DNA of 64,000 bases from Leishmania donovani (GCF_000227135.1 NC_018258.1:446197-510196), one strand, 5' to 3'. Counted from the first letter of the stretch, positions 31,601 through 40,177 are shown. The notes: generated by a model not told the origin, from the sequence alone. Program-made: numbers and translations.

Positions 31601-34600
31601 CTGGGGGGCGTCGTTCATGAGGAAGCGCATCTCGTAGTGGTGCAGCGCAGGCACCATCAGGCGCTCCCCCTCCTCCTCGTTGCCGACGTCGCTGGCTGCC
31701 ACCGTCGACAGCGCAGGGGCCAGAGGGTAGAACCTCATCCCATTCGGGAACGCGGCTCGCAGAATGTCTCGCAGCATGTTGACAGCCCACCGCTCCTCCT
31801 TGTGCGGCCACGGGTTGTCGTCGTCCACAGCGATGACACGGTCGTAGGTGACGTTCTCGAAAAGCGCGCTCTCGACCGACTCCGCTGGCCAGTTGCCGGC
31901 AATCACAAACGGGTGATGCACACCTTGATCGGACAGGTCCGGCGGTGCCGTCCATTCAATCACGTCGTACGGCGTGCCCACCAGATGCACCCAGTGCCGG
32001 TGTTCGTGGCGACTCACCAGGCCACACTGCAAGGTGTCCTTGCCCAAGATGTTTTCAAAGTCGGTGAAGTGCGACATGCTGTCCGGGACGGGCTTCAGCT
32101 CGTCGTTGCGCCAAAACAACTCGCACGTCTGAGCATGGAAGAAGAGCCCGCTCGACGCCGGCCCTTTGTAGACGCCAGGAGCCGAGATGGACCACAGCGG
32201 CGTTTCCTCGCGCTGCGAGCAGCGCTCGTGAGGGGCGTGGTCCTCGTCATCGTCGTCCATCATAGCATCCAGGTTCACGGCGCTTGCACGGGCTGACAAG
32301 CTCGTGGAGCGGCTGCGGCGAAGGCGCCTGCGGTCTTGCAGTGTCCCTGAGGCAGTCGCATCACCTGCAGACTCGGTGTGGTCGCGGAGAACGGACTGAA
32401 CGATCGACAAGAGCACCGCGCCGCGCCGCTGCGGCGTCATCTCGTCCAGAAATGACGTGATCAGATGGTGATCCTCTAGCAGGTCGCAGAAGAGTACATT
32501 TTCCGGCACATCGGCTGGCGGCAGCTTCAGCAGCTTCGACTCGGTCGTGCTGCTCGGGTCGCTGTGTATCAAGTTCGGAACGCGCACCGTGTCGTTGTAG
32601 TTGCGGCTGCGAATCTGCACAAAGACAGCGCGGCGACGTCCGCCACTCATCATAAGCTGCTTGCCCTGCTCAAGAAGCTCCTTGGAGACGCGCGACGTGT
32701 TCAAGCCCTGTGCCTGCAGGAAGCGCAGCATCTTTTCCTCCGGCGTGAGCAAGCTGTCTCCCTCTTGGGCCGCGAGCTGGCTGCGCTGCATGCCCATGCC
32801 AAACCCGTGGCGTGCTCGCACAAACGCATACGATCGGAGCATGCGAATCAGGTGCGCATGCGGGTCCTCCGCAGGCGCGGCGCTGGTTGCCCCGGACCGA
32901 AAACTGCCATGCTGCCCACCGCCCGCGCCAGAAGACGCCGCCGCCGCCGACGCCGACAGTGAGTCGTACCCCTTCCATAGCGCGCGGTCCACCCGACTCA
33001 TGTGGGCGTGAATGACGCACTGCGTCGGCGTGTCGGTGTTCTCCTCACTCTCCTCCAGCCACGCCCACAACAACGGCTGCACCGTGGCGACAAAGAATTG
33101 CAGAAAGTGGCGGTGATACTCCTCTATGACGCCCAAGGCGCCCTCGCTGCGGCGGCTCTCCGCCGCCTCCTCGCTTTCCTCCGTCTTTGGCGAGGCAGCC
33201 GGTGCCGTGCGGGGGGCCTCCGCCTGCCGCTCCCGCTGTTGGTGGGCGATGAAGCGGCAAAAGGACAGCACATCACACAGCAGCCCGACGACAAAGAGGA
33301 CGTAGGAGGCATTGCTGCTGTACACGGAGCTGGGGCCGAGCTCCGTGATGCTCTCCAAGAGGCTCCGCAGTGGGCGAAGCACGCTGGTCGGCGCGTGCGT
33401 CAGCTCGCTCATAAGCAGCCCATACGTGGTTCCAAGGCAGTCCTCGTAGTTTTGCTGGCTCAGGTCGCCGCGTAGCCGACGCAGCTCCACCATCTCGCGC
33501 TGCTCCTTGCTCAGCCGCATAGGGACAGAACGGGGATCGGCGTGGCTCAGCACGGCCGGAGAGGCGTACGCAGCCGGCTCGAACAGCACCGCACGCAACA
33601 CCTCTTGCACTTCGTACACAAACAGGTATGTATGCCGGTCCTGCGAAGCGAAGAAGTCGAGGACGAGCGGGATCCGCACATACGGCGCGGTCAGGCATGA
33701 CAGCAGCACCTCCGACTCTTCCACATTCATCGTGCCGGCAAACGTCGGCAGCACCTTTGCGTGCAGCACGTCGTCCTCGGTGGGGTGGTCCACCTCAATC
33801 ATTCGTGACACGTCGATGGGCGAGTGCAGCGCCAGGCCCTCGCCGTACATGACCTCGCGGTCGCCAAAGCCCTTGACGGCGATGTCGGCAATGTCCATGT
33901 CACGCCCACGCACCATTAGGCACTCCCACCGCGGCGGTGCTGGGCGGGTTCGCCATCCGGCGCTCATCTGCCGCCCTGGTGCGTCCTCCTCGAACGAGAT
34001 GCGCCACGAGGCGAGTGCGTCGAGCTCCTTGCGGCGGTGCAGCAACTGTGCGTCGCGCATTTCCATGGTGCCCATAAACTTCGCCAGCAGCGTCATGTCT
34101 CGCATCATTCCGAATGCCGGATGCTCCTTCGCCAGCGGTGAGCGGTTGCTGCAGAGCCACTCCATCAGCTTCTCCATCTCCGACGAGCCACCGCCAAAGA
34201 GACCCCCGGACTGCTCCAGTGAGTATCCTGCGTTGGCCAGCACTGATTTAAGGAAGTCGACGGTGTGGCTGCCCTTGAAAAGCTCCAGCTTGTCCGGCAT
34301 CCGCAGGTCGAACAGCTCATGGCCGGGTCGCATCCTCTGCTGCTCCTCAATGTACCGCAGCATGGCGGAGCGAATCGGGAGCAGGCGCGGGCGAGTCAGC
34401 TGCAGTGCCGCTGCCACGGACGCAAAGGCGATGTTCTGCTTGCCCTGCGTGGTGGAAAGGAAATAGCCGCAGCCGCCACCGGTGTTCAGCAGCATGGAAA
34501 TCATGCGGCACTTGTCGCTACCTTTCACCTGCCGCAGAATGGCATCGAAGACGAGCAGCATGTCCATCGAAATGAGACACCGCTCCGCATCGAAGCTGCG

Positions 34601-37462
34601 CGTCGGCGTCTCGACAGCCTGCCAGGCATTCACCAGCGACAGCATTAGGTAGTACACGCACTCCAACATCGTCAGTTGCGGGTCGGCGGCATGTGGGTGC
34701 GGCACCACACCTCCCTCTCCCACGGGCGACTGCAGCGCTGGTGGAATGATGTCCTCCGTATAGAAGCTAGACACACACCACCGCTCCTCTTGCGGCACGG
34801 CATCGATGGTGTAGCTCGCGGGCAGGGGCACAGGGATCAGCGTGGAGAAGATCCACGTGATGAACTCGATAATCTGCAGCTGTACGGCGACGCGAGAGGC
34901 GGTGCCGCTGTTGCCGGCGCGCCTCCACAGCGTCTCCACGACGCTTCGCACGCGCGGCAGGAGCGCGAACAACTCGGCGTAGTTTGTCGCCTTGGTCAGG
35001 CCATGGACGTCAGGCAAGGACGGAACGGACGACTGGAAAGCTGGGCCGTAGTAAGCGGCGACCGAGACCTTGGGGAGGAGCTCAGCGTTCTGGAAGACAC
35101 CTTCGCGAGCAACGTCGATGGGCTCCTGCACCATGGCGTCCACCGTACGCTGCGGGCATGACGATGCTGTGGATGCGCCACCCGTGACGCTTGCGGCGCT
35201 CGCTGTCGTGCTGGTCCGCACCTCGCTGGCTGCCTGAATCAGCTCCTGCACGTCGTCCTGCGGGAGTGCGTCAACCACTGCCTCGACGGCGTGCACGAGC
35301 TCCACAACGTGTTGCACCACGGCATCACTGTCAGCGACCGGAGGCTGACCGCGGTCCAGTCGCTTCTTCGTGTGGTGCGCCAGCTGACTCGCACCAACGC
35401 GTAGTAGCTGCACGTCTGTGGCAGAAAGAGGGACCGCGCCTTTCCATGGACCGTCCGGGAATTGAGCCGCCTCAGGGTCGGACTGAAGCGCTGAGATGCC
35501 CTGCCGGTGCAGCAGCTCTCCGTCTCTCTGAAAGACGAGAAGCTCCGGTACCTTGACCAGCTCCATCGCGTTGAGCACCTCAACGCACGGGTACGTAGCA
35601 CGCGGAAAGTCGAAGAGGGCGCAGTGCTCCTCGTAGTCATCCTGCGTCTCGTCGCAGCTGAGGAAGATGACCTCGACGGCGTCGGGGCCGCACTTCTGCT
35701 TCATCACTGTCACTGCCTCCGCCAGCAGCGTCGACGTCTCCTTGCCACTCGGGACCCTCAGGCTCCCGACAAACAACAGCACCATCTTGTCGCGGAAGTC
35801 GGTGTCGGGCAAGATCTTGTTCTGCTTGTCCTTGATGTACACCCGATTGTCTGTGAGACGCAGCCAAACAGCGCCCAAGGACAGGTTGGCGGCCGTGTCG
35901 TTGATGCCGGCGGCCTTGAGGCGGCCAAGCGCAGCGCGCAGCTGCGCGTCCTTGGTGCTCGGTGCCGGCGATCTGGATGCCGTCGGCGCGGCCTGGACGC
36001 TGTCGGCGCATGTCAGGGAAGTCGAGTCGGTCAGAAAGCGGCGCGAGTAGCGCGAGAGGTCTTCGGCAGCCCGCGCAAAGAACTCGTACTTGAGCACGTA
36101 CTTGATGCGCTTCTTCTCAAGAGCCGTCAACGCAGGGTAGTACTGCTCTAGGATATAGCAGAAGGCGGTGATGACGGATTTGATGCCGCTGGAGGAGCTG
36201 CAGATGGGGCTCGCCGCATTACGGTGGATGAACGGTGTGAATGGCGAGTCGGTCGACGACGCAGGCGAGGGCGACATCTGCTGCTCGCTATCCGCTGCGC
36301 CGCCTGTCATCTGCAGAATCATCTCGGTGGTGAAGCGGGTGGTCGTCAGATGCAGGGAGCCGGCTTGGCCACTCCTGTTCGAGTTCACGTCGTCTTCGTG
36401 GCGTCGCCCCTCCGGCAGCTTCTCCACCAGCCACGGCAGCAACACATCGTAGAACACCTCAGCACGGATGAACTCTGACTGGTTCTGCGGATCGTTGCGC
36501 CGCATCCACAGCGACAGCAGCAGCAGCCAAAACGTTTTGTCCTGCAGCCGAGTCGATGACACGTCCTGGAACTTGAGAATGGGGCAGCTCAATATCTTCT
36601 CCGCCGTCTGCCAGCGCGGGTGGTAGCCCTGCCCTTCGCTGCCGCGATTGACGACAACAAAGTCAAACACCTCAGCTGCCCTGCGGTGCACGAGAAGAAA
36701 CATAATGGTGTACGAATGAGTGCCAATCCAGCCAGATGGGATCATCGTCCACTCCCCGGTCGGCAGGCTTGTGATGCGATGCACGCACCTGTCCACCACG
36801 CCCAGAACGGTCGCCGGCTGCACCGCCTTGCTAGCCTCTACCGTGAAGTCGTAACAGGAGCGGATAGCGCCGTGTGCGCGCTGTATGGCGGTGCGCAGAT
36901 CGACAGAGATGTCCTGCAGAAAAGGGTGAGACACTTCGGCGGCACCCCTCTGGCCCAGCGCCTGTAGCAGCTTCGTGCTGGCGGCGGACGGGTTGGGCCT
37001 GCTGCCTGCGCCGAGGGTATTGAGACGGCAGAGAATGACATCCATGCAAAGCAGTGTCAGGAGCGTCGTGCCGCCCTCCAAGGGTTCGCCGCGACCAGCC
37101 ACATACGGGTCCGCCAGGAAGCCGCCATACGCGGGCAGGCGCCAAAATCGGTAGGGCAGATTGCGCAGCCGGCGCTCTCGCTCCTCCTCCTTCTTTTTCT
37201 CCTCCGCCGACGGCGCGTTGGCCTTGACCACCTCCGCTGCCGCCGACCCGATGAGCATCAGCTTCGTCTTCTCCTTGATCCCCAGGGCAGACAACAACGT
37301 GTCATCCGGCTTCGCTTGCAGGTTTGGCTTGCCCAGCAGCTTCTGCAGTGGGGGAAGGACATTGGTGGCATCGTAGATGGCTGCCTTGAGGGTTCCAAGC
37401 GTCGCATCCTCCGCTACCTCGATGTCGTGCTTTGCAGAGCCAAACTTCACTTCAATGCGCAT
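22622..37462 (-). CDS. Giant ubiquitin-like / DUF3638-type helicase-like / RanBP2 zinc-finger protein
   Basis: A single uninterrupted frame of 4946 residues. Domains in order: residues about 1-75 form a ubiquitin-like beta-grasp (MRIEVKFGSAKHDIEV, then an LLGKP loop); about 540-660 is thioredoxin-like (DKMVLLFVGS to PELLVFQRDG) but lacks the CxxC; about 2230-2265 resembles a UBA helix bundle; about 3360 holds a P-loop (MGQGKTTVVGP) and about 3519 a Walker B (LIMDEVD); about 3938 GTPSNILPLDLGE and about 4105 YRMRGIGKGQ look like late helicase motifs. This is the arrangement of DUF3638/DUF3645 proteins. A Glu/Gln hinge lies near 4351. The C terminus carries two RanBP2-type zinc fingers (about 4798, 4858) and a third diverged one (about 4910-4933). 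I infer a ubiquitin-linked ATPase scaffold. Substrate is unknown. Confidence 0.85.
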   Translation of the reverse strand: MRIEVKFGSAKHDIEVAEDATLGTLKAAIYDATNVLPPLQKLLGKPNLQAKPDDTLLSALGIKEKTKLMLIGSAAAEVVKANAPSAEEKKKEEERERRLRNLPYRFWRLPAYGGFLADPYVAGRGEPLEGGTTLLTLLCMDVILCRLNTLGAGSRPNPSAASTKLLQALGQRGAAEVSHPFLQDISVDLRTAIQRAHGAIRSCYDFTVEASKAVQPATVLGVVDRCVHRITSLPTGEWTMIPSGWIGTHSYTIMFLLVHRRAAEVFDFVVVNRGSEGQGYHPRWQTAEKILSCPILKFQDVSSTRLQDKTFWLLLLSLWMRRNDPQNQSEFIRAEVFYDVLLPWLVEKLPEGRRHEDDVNSNRSGQAGSLHLTTTRFTTEMILQMTGGAADSEQQMSPSPASSTDSPFTPFIHRNAASPICSSSSGIKSVITAFCYILEQYYPALTALEKKRIKYVLKYEFFARAAEDLSRYSRRFLTDSTSLTCADSVQAAPTASRSPAPSTKDAQLRAALGRLKAAGINDTAANLSLGAVWLRLTDNRVYIKDKQNKILPDTDFRDKMVLLFVGSLRVPSGKETSTLLAEAVTVMKQKCGPDAVEVIFLSCDETQDDYEEHCALFDFPRATYPCVEVLNAMELVKVPELLVFQRDGELLHRQGISALQSDPEAAQFPDGPWKGAVPLSATDVQLLRVGASQLAHHTKKRLDRGQPPVADSDAVVQHVVELVHAVEAVVDALPQDDVQELIQAASEVRTSTTASAASVTGGASTASSCPQRTVDAMVQEPIDVAREGVFQNAELLPKVSVAAYYGPAFQSSVPSLPDVHGLTKATNYAELFALLPRVRSVVETLWRRAGNSGTASRVAVQLQIIEFITWIFSTLIPVPLPASYTIDAVPQEERWCVSSFYTEDIIPPALQSPVGEGGVVPHPHAADPQLTMLECVYYLMLSLVNAWQAVETPTRSFDAERCLISMDMLLVFDAILRQVKGSDKCRMISMLLNTGGGCGYFLSTTQGKQNIAFASVAAALQLTRPRLLPIRSAMLRYIEEQQRMRPGHELFDLRMPDKLELFKGSHTVDFLKSVLANAGYSLEQSGGLFGGGSSEMEKLMEWLCSNRSPLAKEHPAFGMMRDMTLLAKFMGTMEMRDAQLLHRRKELDALASWRISFEEDAPGRQMSAGWRTRPAPPRWECLMVRGRDMDIADIAVKGFGDREVMYGEGLALHSPIDVSRMIEVDHPTEDDVLHAKVLPTFAGTMNVEESEVLLSCLTAPYVRIPLVLDFFASQDRHTYLFVYEVQEVLRAVLFEPAAYASPAVLSHADPRSVPMRLSKEQREMVELRRLRGDLSQQNYEDCLGTTYGLLMSELTHAPTSVLRPLRSLLESITELGPSSVYSSNASYVLFVVGLLCDVLSFCRFIAHQQRERQAEAPRTAPAASPKTEESEEAAESRRSEGALGVIEEYHRHFLQFFVATVQPLLWAWLEESEENTDTPTQCVIHAHMSRVDRALWKGYDSLSASAAAASSGAGGGQHGSFRSGATSAAPAEDPHAHLIRMLRSYAFVRARHGFGMGMQRSQLAAQEGDSLLTPEEKMLRFLQAQGLNTSRVSKELLEQGKQLMMSGGRRRAVFVQIRSRNYNDTVRVPNLIHSDPSSTTESKLLKLPPADVPENVLFCDLLEDHHLITSFLDEMTPQRRGAVLLSIVQSVLRDHTESAGDATASGTLQDRRRLRRSRSTSLSARASAVNLDAMMDDDDEDHAPHERCSQREETPLWSISAPGVYKGPASSGLFFHAQTCELFWRNDELKPVPDSMSHFTDFENILGKDTLQCGLVSRHEHRHWVHLVGTPYDVIEWTAPPDLSDQGVHHPFVIAGNWPAESVESALFENVTYDRVIAVDDDNPWPHKEERWAVNMLRDILRAAFPNGMRFYPLAPALSTVAASDVGNEEEGERLMVPALHHYEMRFLMNDAPQYESDTDRATWKEAVAYRYPQPRIEIYNLVPHARKLYRSLVYSTNQHYCLHSMALLTGTRTRESLAVTAFQAGELKRRIFNESTLEIHRYNEAIRGREVYIPARLLQGLIPSVLLESFFMWQGEDDVLRGYPLSEENETASVLPDAAASGAGKRKPARGEVMDHWFNYSIEVHLHLGRRGSGAIGEAASSPATSSACVVVRRNDKGHSAIVEEKRAASSADAAADAARTKTMAEAQGAAHRLMLERATSGDGSMDLSTDALHANEEDESGGDPIRIADADVALLHEALSHLPKGVCMQLLRQARGDIASALTWASSAANADALLAMVKKDAKASGEEGSSKRHQLAQMVAKTQRAVETCDYVLVNLLHCRNLSYLLQMLTRIEDCSHILAWGRRCSAAGKAKCDAASADEGAAHSLRVEDTTDTGTYVQIELIEMPRLRVRFYTSTDGSSSRARLFLADQPGWRLAEWDDFHTARWRQLRALQAPFQQCLLLCNSTREVAFLCPNHDFAPMKISDDPFNPMLLFDRSSYTWREAVPSPFYVYVVHSSSSFVMPPSLSASLYYAVMQCATQHYAGAMRTLESCYTDSSFSTEEGFMFALFERTMADRFPDACAVRLKLAHAVQYSLNTYQWPLATELSDYLMTKHHVAEDCRLSRGEVLDLLKRCAQATPMVRSQLELYAGLMKLEHKQSGRPATVPVVVQTPALERCRFPWERLLLYPWERIAPQKLKRVCYQLQSPEMVKDEKLVEFLWTDQLLMDEEGGANTKKGFYFLYCMKRNTVVPTIGEEHVGVTLSQLLARWFQLRHSRWGREEQQGSETEMAPSWCSTVLQMMEMFPHTDWPAPADNAERYILARGVSLTEEYEASEHSHGLIIGDQETAVRRRRGTIPELFNAIHRVAQKHFKTDHITEAVREARQMSRLRTPASQKVTLLMRDHLRGRVVPGDTGRDQVELNEADISVDYFQNDNAEGDSAAAALRRSSLQALCTEPLSSLQLAQSVIAEGEPAAPPVSPSVSVLPFDLRTHPLSRTPLAQNMLDRLEEDSMRFRSQQQAQRPRYFQCLSKDIVRELLTTPDVAVMTASLATAVTVLGDCVRQLRALGEQDADRVMRLRSSLLSLANDVHPRSSTEPSHSNNGVSAAGAQSLDRGRLVHYLQRAERSRVAVPLEWLCAGLLSTTLQSDLKAENLFHGSLQQIQAELILLMLLSNRMYFAEQAAQAVQQLLLFLELCGHLRGVVPPHAEMTACGSKSTVQARAARIRELVQHFSLEIDPSVLQQLTTAAPTITNASTGTSDAEATGASDTCVPLSEDTRRTVTSRLQQLANAALDTLTARRTYVHIHPDFSSSAASSSAGGAAGKASNSSFRATLDPRFLVFEFLFNILLRARQVEMVEWFVRNIREGQSRVQQMIMGQGKTTVVGPLLALILADGQQLITQVMPTALLEQTRGILRRCFGVVVTKHIYTVQFDRSNEEGTSDGVELLYQKLKSAEEDRSVVIAAPECVKSLFLKGIEQLHMMESVPTEDMELDEAADDRYASHIKALRRKMMERSALADAITPILELWKRGVLIMDEVDVLLHPLRSELNFPIGLKHPIDMSGPRWLLPIHLLDGIFASQQGRACEDVQRQLECGSSSQTANSARLGGSSLAEMRGVQEEKRRYALSAIRSVILTGFRQRALQREPHLVLLDPGHYYVEQLLPVLVPWLQLWLHEHLMDHLPEQERQNWAYVSSDAFAEKTKPFLLSPVKLDDAESRVSRELNAYMPHYGLQLLNLAHDWLHRLLPHVLAKIDRVSFGVLQPNDLALSGDSARIPYSRKMTAVPFVAKDVPSRSSEFAHPDVVIGLTILAFRYEGLRLQDVKELVTQLKRDFARQAGPKEHRPAAKLYKHWLRLSSSDRAAAAAATEKTVADDNEDVLRSFERAGVPLSQLQVTDKAQMQSLYHLLHGVPEVIHYYLCSTIFPRTMNFQRLKISACGHELGSSMLFTKRIGFSGTPSNILPLDLGECFYEPGSDGRVLSVLTNPEVVHAEVLPDSWTPLRLLDRIAAAQPPYSALIDAGALITNMDNEEVARYLLARLPAALFDGVVFLDRRDRQMILQRDNGLVIPVSQCGVPLARRFTFFDQVHTTGTDVKQSSTAVAVITFGKDLVLRDYAQGAYRMRGIGKGQRLCLYLIPEVVSRIQEALGSRYRTGDMLKDVPAWLLLNSMKVESLQFFKLSLQELANVWRKKAVAHLLHDARHANAHPELFTGWMRCRRFHLPRPAAGNGAAEAGKHASSEEDASAAIADAALKLPSVDVLRAAIAEFREVIEYPVAGKIAQAPSFSEHLQEILQARSQELIEGDALSQGLVEQLLDRMRRSIQGSRAAAEGGSSASAKEASGKGATGAGQEGVHNTMNLNAEIVHEQEAEQEQEQEAEQEEQRISAFSRDDESQIGWAVDTLRTCGTIAADTVRPTHGCCFYQMNTFQIRPSQPKLQVPSQYLVSDNYFRLDWHGVGERRLKNVFLFLEWVPIPAALSASPPQAATGGSSSEAATMVCSGLLTLAEGESMRWLIHHSRYVQRNFRLALRFASSGAYMDATGPFSAVVHRQGVQALRHMQLSSTSSCGGGYDVSTCDAVADRAVLLYRFLNSDMFYSTKQLAVLEEVLEAMSPSDRLHFFTECLRVRRRSRNHWEDAPIAMLFVSEAEKPYLRQLAVGKRMQQGMEDMAEVVVRAARPKASERVRREAEPVQRGFESFTVALSQALSACGASAAFSAERVAEMLTESFPAVFKTLSVQEVAQSLFFLVQQKRGAVGCSAASAPPAAAASADPANYISAEELFAVIPPLNAEVLRERVEAAHAPRPAAAAAQPASIAVWSCDACTFQNPIASNMCSMCMAPKPKSVRVAEDAAMAAAVDAAAGGTGEEDEGDDDGADAPWQCGVCTFINESRAKPMCEICMAPNPRPLKASGGGRAERSPFGGGFECPEGYWVCSVEHGGCSKFNPNALFYCQVCEKARPNLASVRF

Positions 37463-38065
37463 TTTAAATGCGGAGTGTCAGCAGGCGGGAGGGGGGAGGT
37501 GTGGGGGGGGGGGTAGGCATGTACCAGCGGGTAAGAGGCTCGCAGTCTTCCGGTGGAGATTGCTGAGCAGTGAAGGGTGGGTGCACAAGATACATGCAAA
37601 AAGAAAGTGAGAGGGAGTCAAGGATGAAAACGAGAGAGAAAGCCGATGCTGAGAGCACAAACACAGAAACGCAACCACCACTGGCAGCTCTACCTGTGGT
37701 GTTCTCTTCCGGCTCCGGTGCAACGAGACAGACGGCTGCCCCTTCCCCCGCAGATAACAACAACAACAGAAGCGGTGCTTCCGCGAGAGAGCCGCGAGGA
37801 AGAAAATGCAAAGGAAGGAAAGCAAAGAACAGCTCCCCAAGGCGCACAACGCAAGGCGGACAGAATAAAAAAAAAAAAACAGCAACGAACAACGAAAACG
37901 GGGATGACGACGATGGAGCACAGCACGGCTGCTGTCCGTAGACAAGAAAAGTCCCTCTCTCACTTTCTCTCGTTCTTGTCTTTTCTGTTCTCTCTTTGTT
38001 TCTCCTTTTGAAGTAATGAGGTGGGCTGGAGAAGATGTATGCGTGTGTGTGTGTGTGTGTGGGGG
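37463..38065. other. Leader region of the giant gene with (GT)n
   Basis: On the minus strand this is C/T-rich (C-run about 37503-37513, T-run about 37867-37878, CT tracts at about 37950-38010) and ends in an (AC)n run beside the gap. No protein gene is supported. It should contain the 5' UTR and splice acceptor of the giant gene. Confidence 0.5.
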
Positions 38066-38164
38066 NNNNNNNNNNNNNNNNNNNNNNNNNNNNNNNNNNN
38101 NNNNNNNNNNNNNNNNNNNNNNNNNNNNNNNNNNNNNNNNNNNNNNNNNNNNNNNNNNNNNNNN
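38066..38164. other. Assembly gap (99 N)
   Basis: The gap is bordered on the left by (GT)n plus G5 and on the right by G9, so a long G-run is the probable cause. Confidence 0.98.
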
Positions 38165-39426
38165 GGGGGGGGGTCGGGACGGGGCAAGAAAGGGCAACAA
38201 GTCGCAAGGCACTTCGATGCGTACGCCGATCTCTCCTCCTCCTTCTCTGTGATCGTCTTAGCCTTCACTACTTGATTTTGTTTTTTTTTTTCGAGTGTGT
38301 TTGTACCCTCTTTGAAGGCGCTTCGTTGCGACCCTCGTAGGAGAGCGTCAGACGTCCGCGCAGACTTCTAGATGAACAAGAACGTTGCTTGTGGGAGGGG
38401 GGAGGGGCGTGGCAGCTCGTCGGCTTCAACAAAGGTATGTCACCATATAGTAGAAGAGGATGCAGAACAACAAGAGTGGCGGAGGCGTGAAGGGGACTTT
38501 CAAGGGAATGGTCGAATCAGTGTGCAGGGATCCAAAAGGGAAAAAAATCCGATTTTTCGGGGGGTGAAACGCGCGACGGACTTTTTCGTTGCTTGCTTCT
38601 CTCCTTTGCTCTCCCGGGCACGCATGTGGATGAAGAGCGAGCAACCAGGGCAAAGAGAAAACGGCAGCACAAAGTACAGGAGAGGAGAGAAGCAAGATAA
38701 GAGGTGGTGGGATGAAATGCGTGACAAGCCATCCTGGCGAGCCCGAGCCTGAAACACGGAGAACCGCATGGGTAGCACGATGTAGGCATGGCCGAGGCAG
38801 GCACAACAAGCAACGATGGCCCCTTCCACGGCATTGGATGCGATACATGCGCGTCTCACCTGAGCACGGCCGCAAGCGGGCAGGAGCATCTGCGCCGTTG
38901 CCTGTATGGCGCCGCTTTCGAGTTCCCCGAGAGGGATGCATTGACTTCGATACCTTTGAAGGATCTTCTCTGATGGGTTGTCTTTTTCTCTGTGTGGCCT
39001 TGAGCACCCCGAGCACGCACAACACAACACGCATAAACAAATATATATATGAAACATGTTTTCCGTTTGTTTCTCCCGTTCACGCCTCCTTTCTTACCGC
39101 CCACATGAACTAAAAAAAGAACCAGCTTTCGGCACTTCCTATATCGCTCTCTAGGTGTGACCAGCGGTGACCATCCTCTCTGTTTTGCCGCGCGGAAAAG
39201 AAGTAACGTTTTTAAAAAGCACGAGAGATACGCCATCCATTTCGCATTCCTCCCTCTTTATTTGGCTCCGTCTACTTGAAACCCACTGTGCTGCATCGAT
39301 CGCACTCGTTCATTTCTTTGTTTCAAGGGAACGAGATCTCAGTGGAGGCGACGGCACGTTGCCTCTCGATAAGAACAGCAAGACTTTGTTCGTTTTCTTT
39401 GCACTGTGTCTTTCTACCCATAAAAC
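38165..39426. other. Gene-free stretch 3' of the H+-PPase
   Basis: No supported gene. A 61-codon plus-strand frame at 38788-38973 is discussed and rejected elsewhere. The rest is homopolymers and pyrimidine tracts on either strand. Confidence 0.5.
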
Positions 39427-39755
39427 GGGAGTGGACACCCTTTTCAGTGCGTGGTATCTCAGGGTCCAGCGCACCCCCTCTACCCCTCTGCCAAGTGCCG
39501 AGCCACCTCTGGTGGTGGCAGGGCCAGGTGCCTAGGACGCAGGAAAGCCAGGTCGACTCGCCGCTACTGATGCCAGCGGCCAGGCAGTGGATGGGGCTGC
39601 GTCGGGTCGACCTGCGACAGTGGACGCACTCGTGCCATCCATGCGATGGGCAGGGTGTGTCGACGCGGCTCGAGCGTATCCCCACCCCCGGCCCTCACCG
39701 ACTACTGGTGAGTGGGCCTGGGCCACCGGGAGGGGGATGCGGCAGGTGACGACGG
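39427..39755 (+). repeat. SIDER-like repeat, left arm of inverted pair (cut by gap)
   Basis: Starting with GGGAGTGGACACCC, this segment is the reverse complement of 50149-50514, with only rare mismatches seen. It includes the marker GTGCCTAGGACGCAGGAAAG also seen in a diverged copy near 48966. A short-interspersed degenerate retroposon identity is inferred from size, dispersal and the Leishmania context. It lies downstream of the H+-PPase. Confidence 0.7.
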
Positions 39756-39854
39756 NNNNNNNNNNNNNNNNNNNNNNNNNNNNNNNNNNNNNNNNNNNNN
39801 NNNNNNNNNNNNNNNNNNNNNNNNNNNNNNNNNNNNNNNNNNNNNNNNNNNNNN
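39756..39854. other. Assembly gap (99 N)
   Basis: This run of N is flanked on both sides by the same 286 bp (39470-39755 and 39855-40140). Confidence 0.98.
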
Positions 39855-40177
39855 CGCACCCCCTCTACCCCTCTGCCAAGTGCCGAGCCACCTCTGGTGG
39901 TGGCAGGGCCAGGTGCCTAGGACGCAGGAAAGCCAGGTCGACTCGCCGCTACTGATGCCAGCGGCCAGGCAGTGGATGGGGCTGCGTCGGGTCGACCTGC
40001 GACAGTGGACGCACTCGTGCCATCCATGCGATGGGCAGGGTGTGTCGACGCGGCTCGAGCGTATCCCCACCCCCGGCCCTCACCGACTACTGGTGAGTGG
40101 GCCTGGGCCACCGGGAGGGGGATGCGGCAGGTGACGACGGCCGTGGTATGAGCGGCTGCGAGGCGTGGGGTGGGTAG
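39855..40177 (+). repeat. SIDER-like repeat, second part after the gap
   Basis: Positions 39855-40140 repeat 39470-39755; 40141-40177 then continue the element to its end at GTGGGTAG. Joining 39427-39755 with 40141-40177 gives 366 bp, exactly the length of the inverted copy at 50149-50514, so the duplicated part may be an assembly artefact. Confidence 0.7.

Noticed and set aside
23586..32296. Large plus- and minus-strand frames inside the giant gene (for example 26885-27694, 31079-32296)
   Set aside because: Antisense and shifted frames of a GC-rich gene remain open by chance; they have no domain resemblance and the sense frame explains the sequence.
38788..38973. Plus-strand 61-codon frame with Cys/His residues
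   Set aside because: It looks a little like a zinc-binding peptide but is on the wrong strand for the unit, is short, and has no complete finger pattern.
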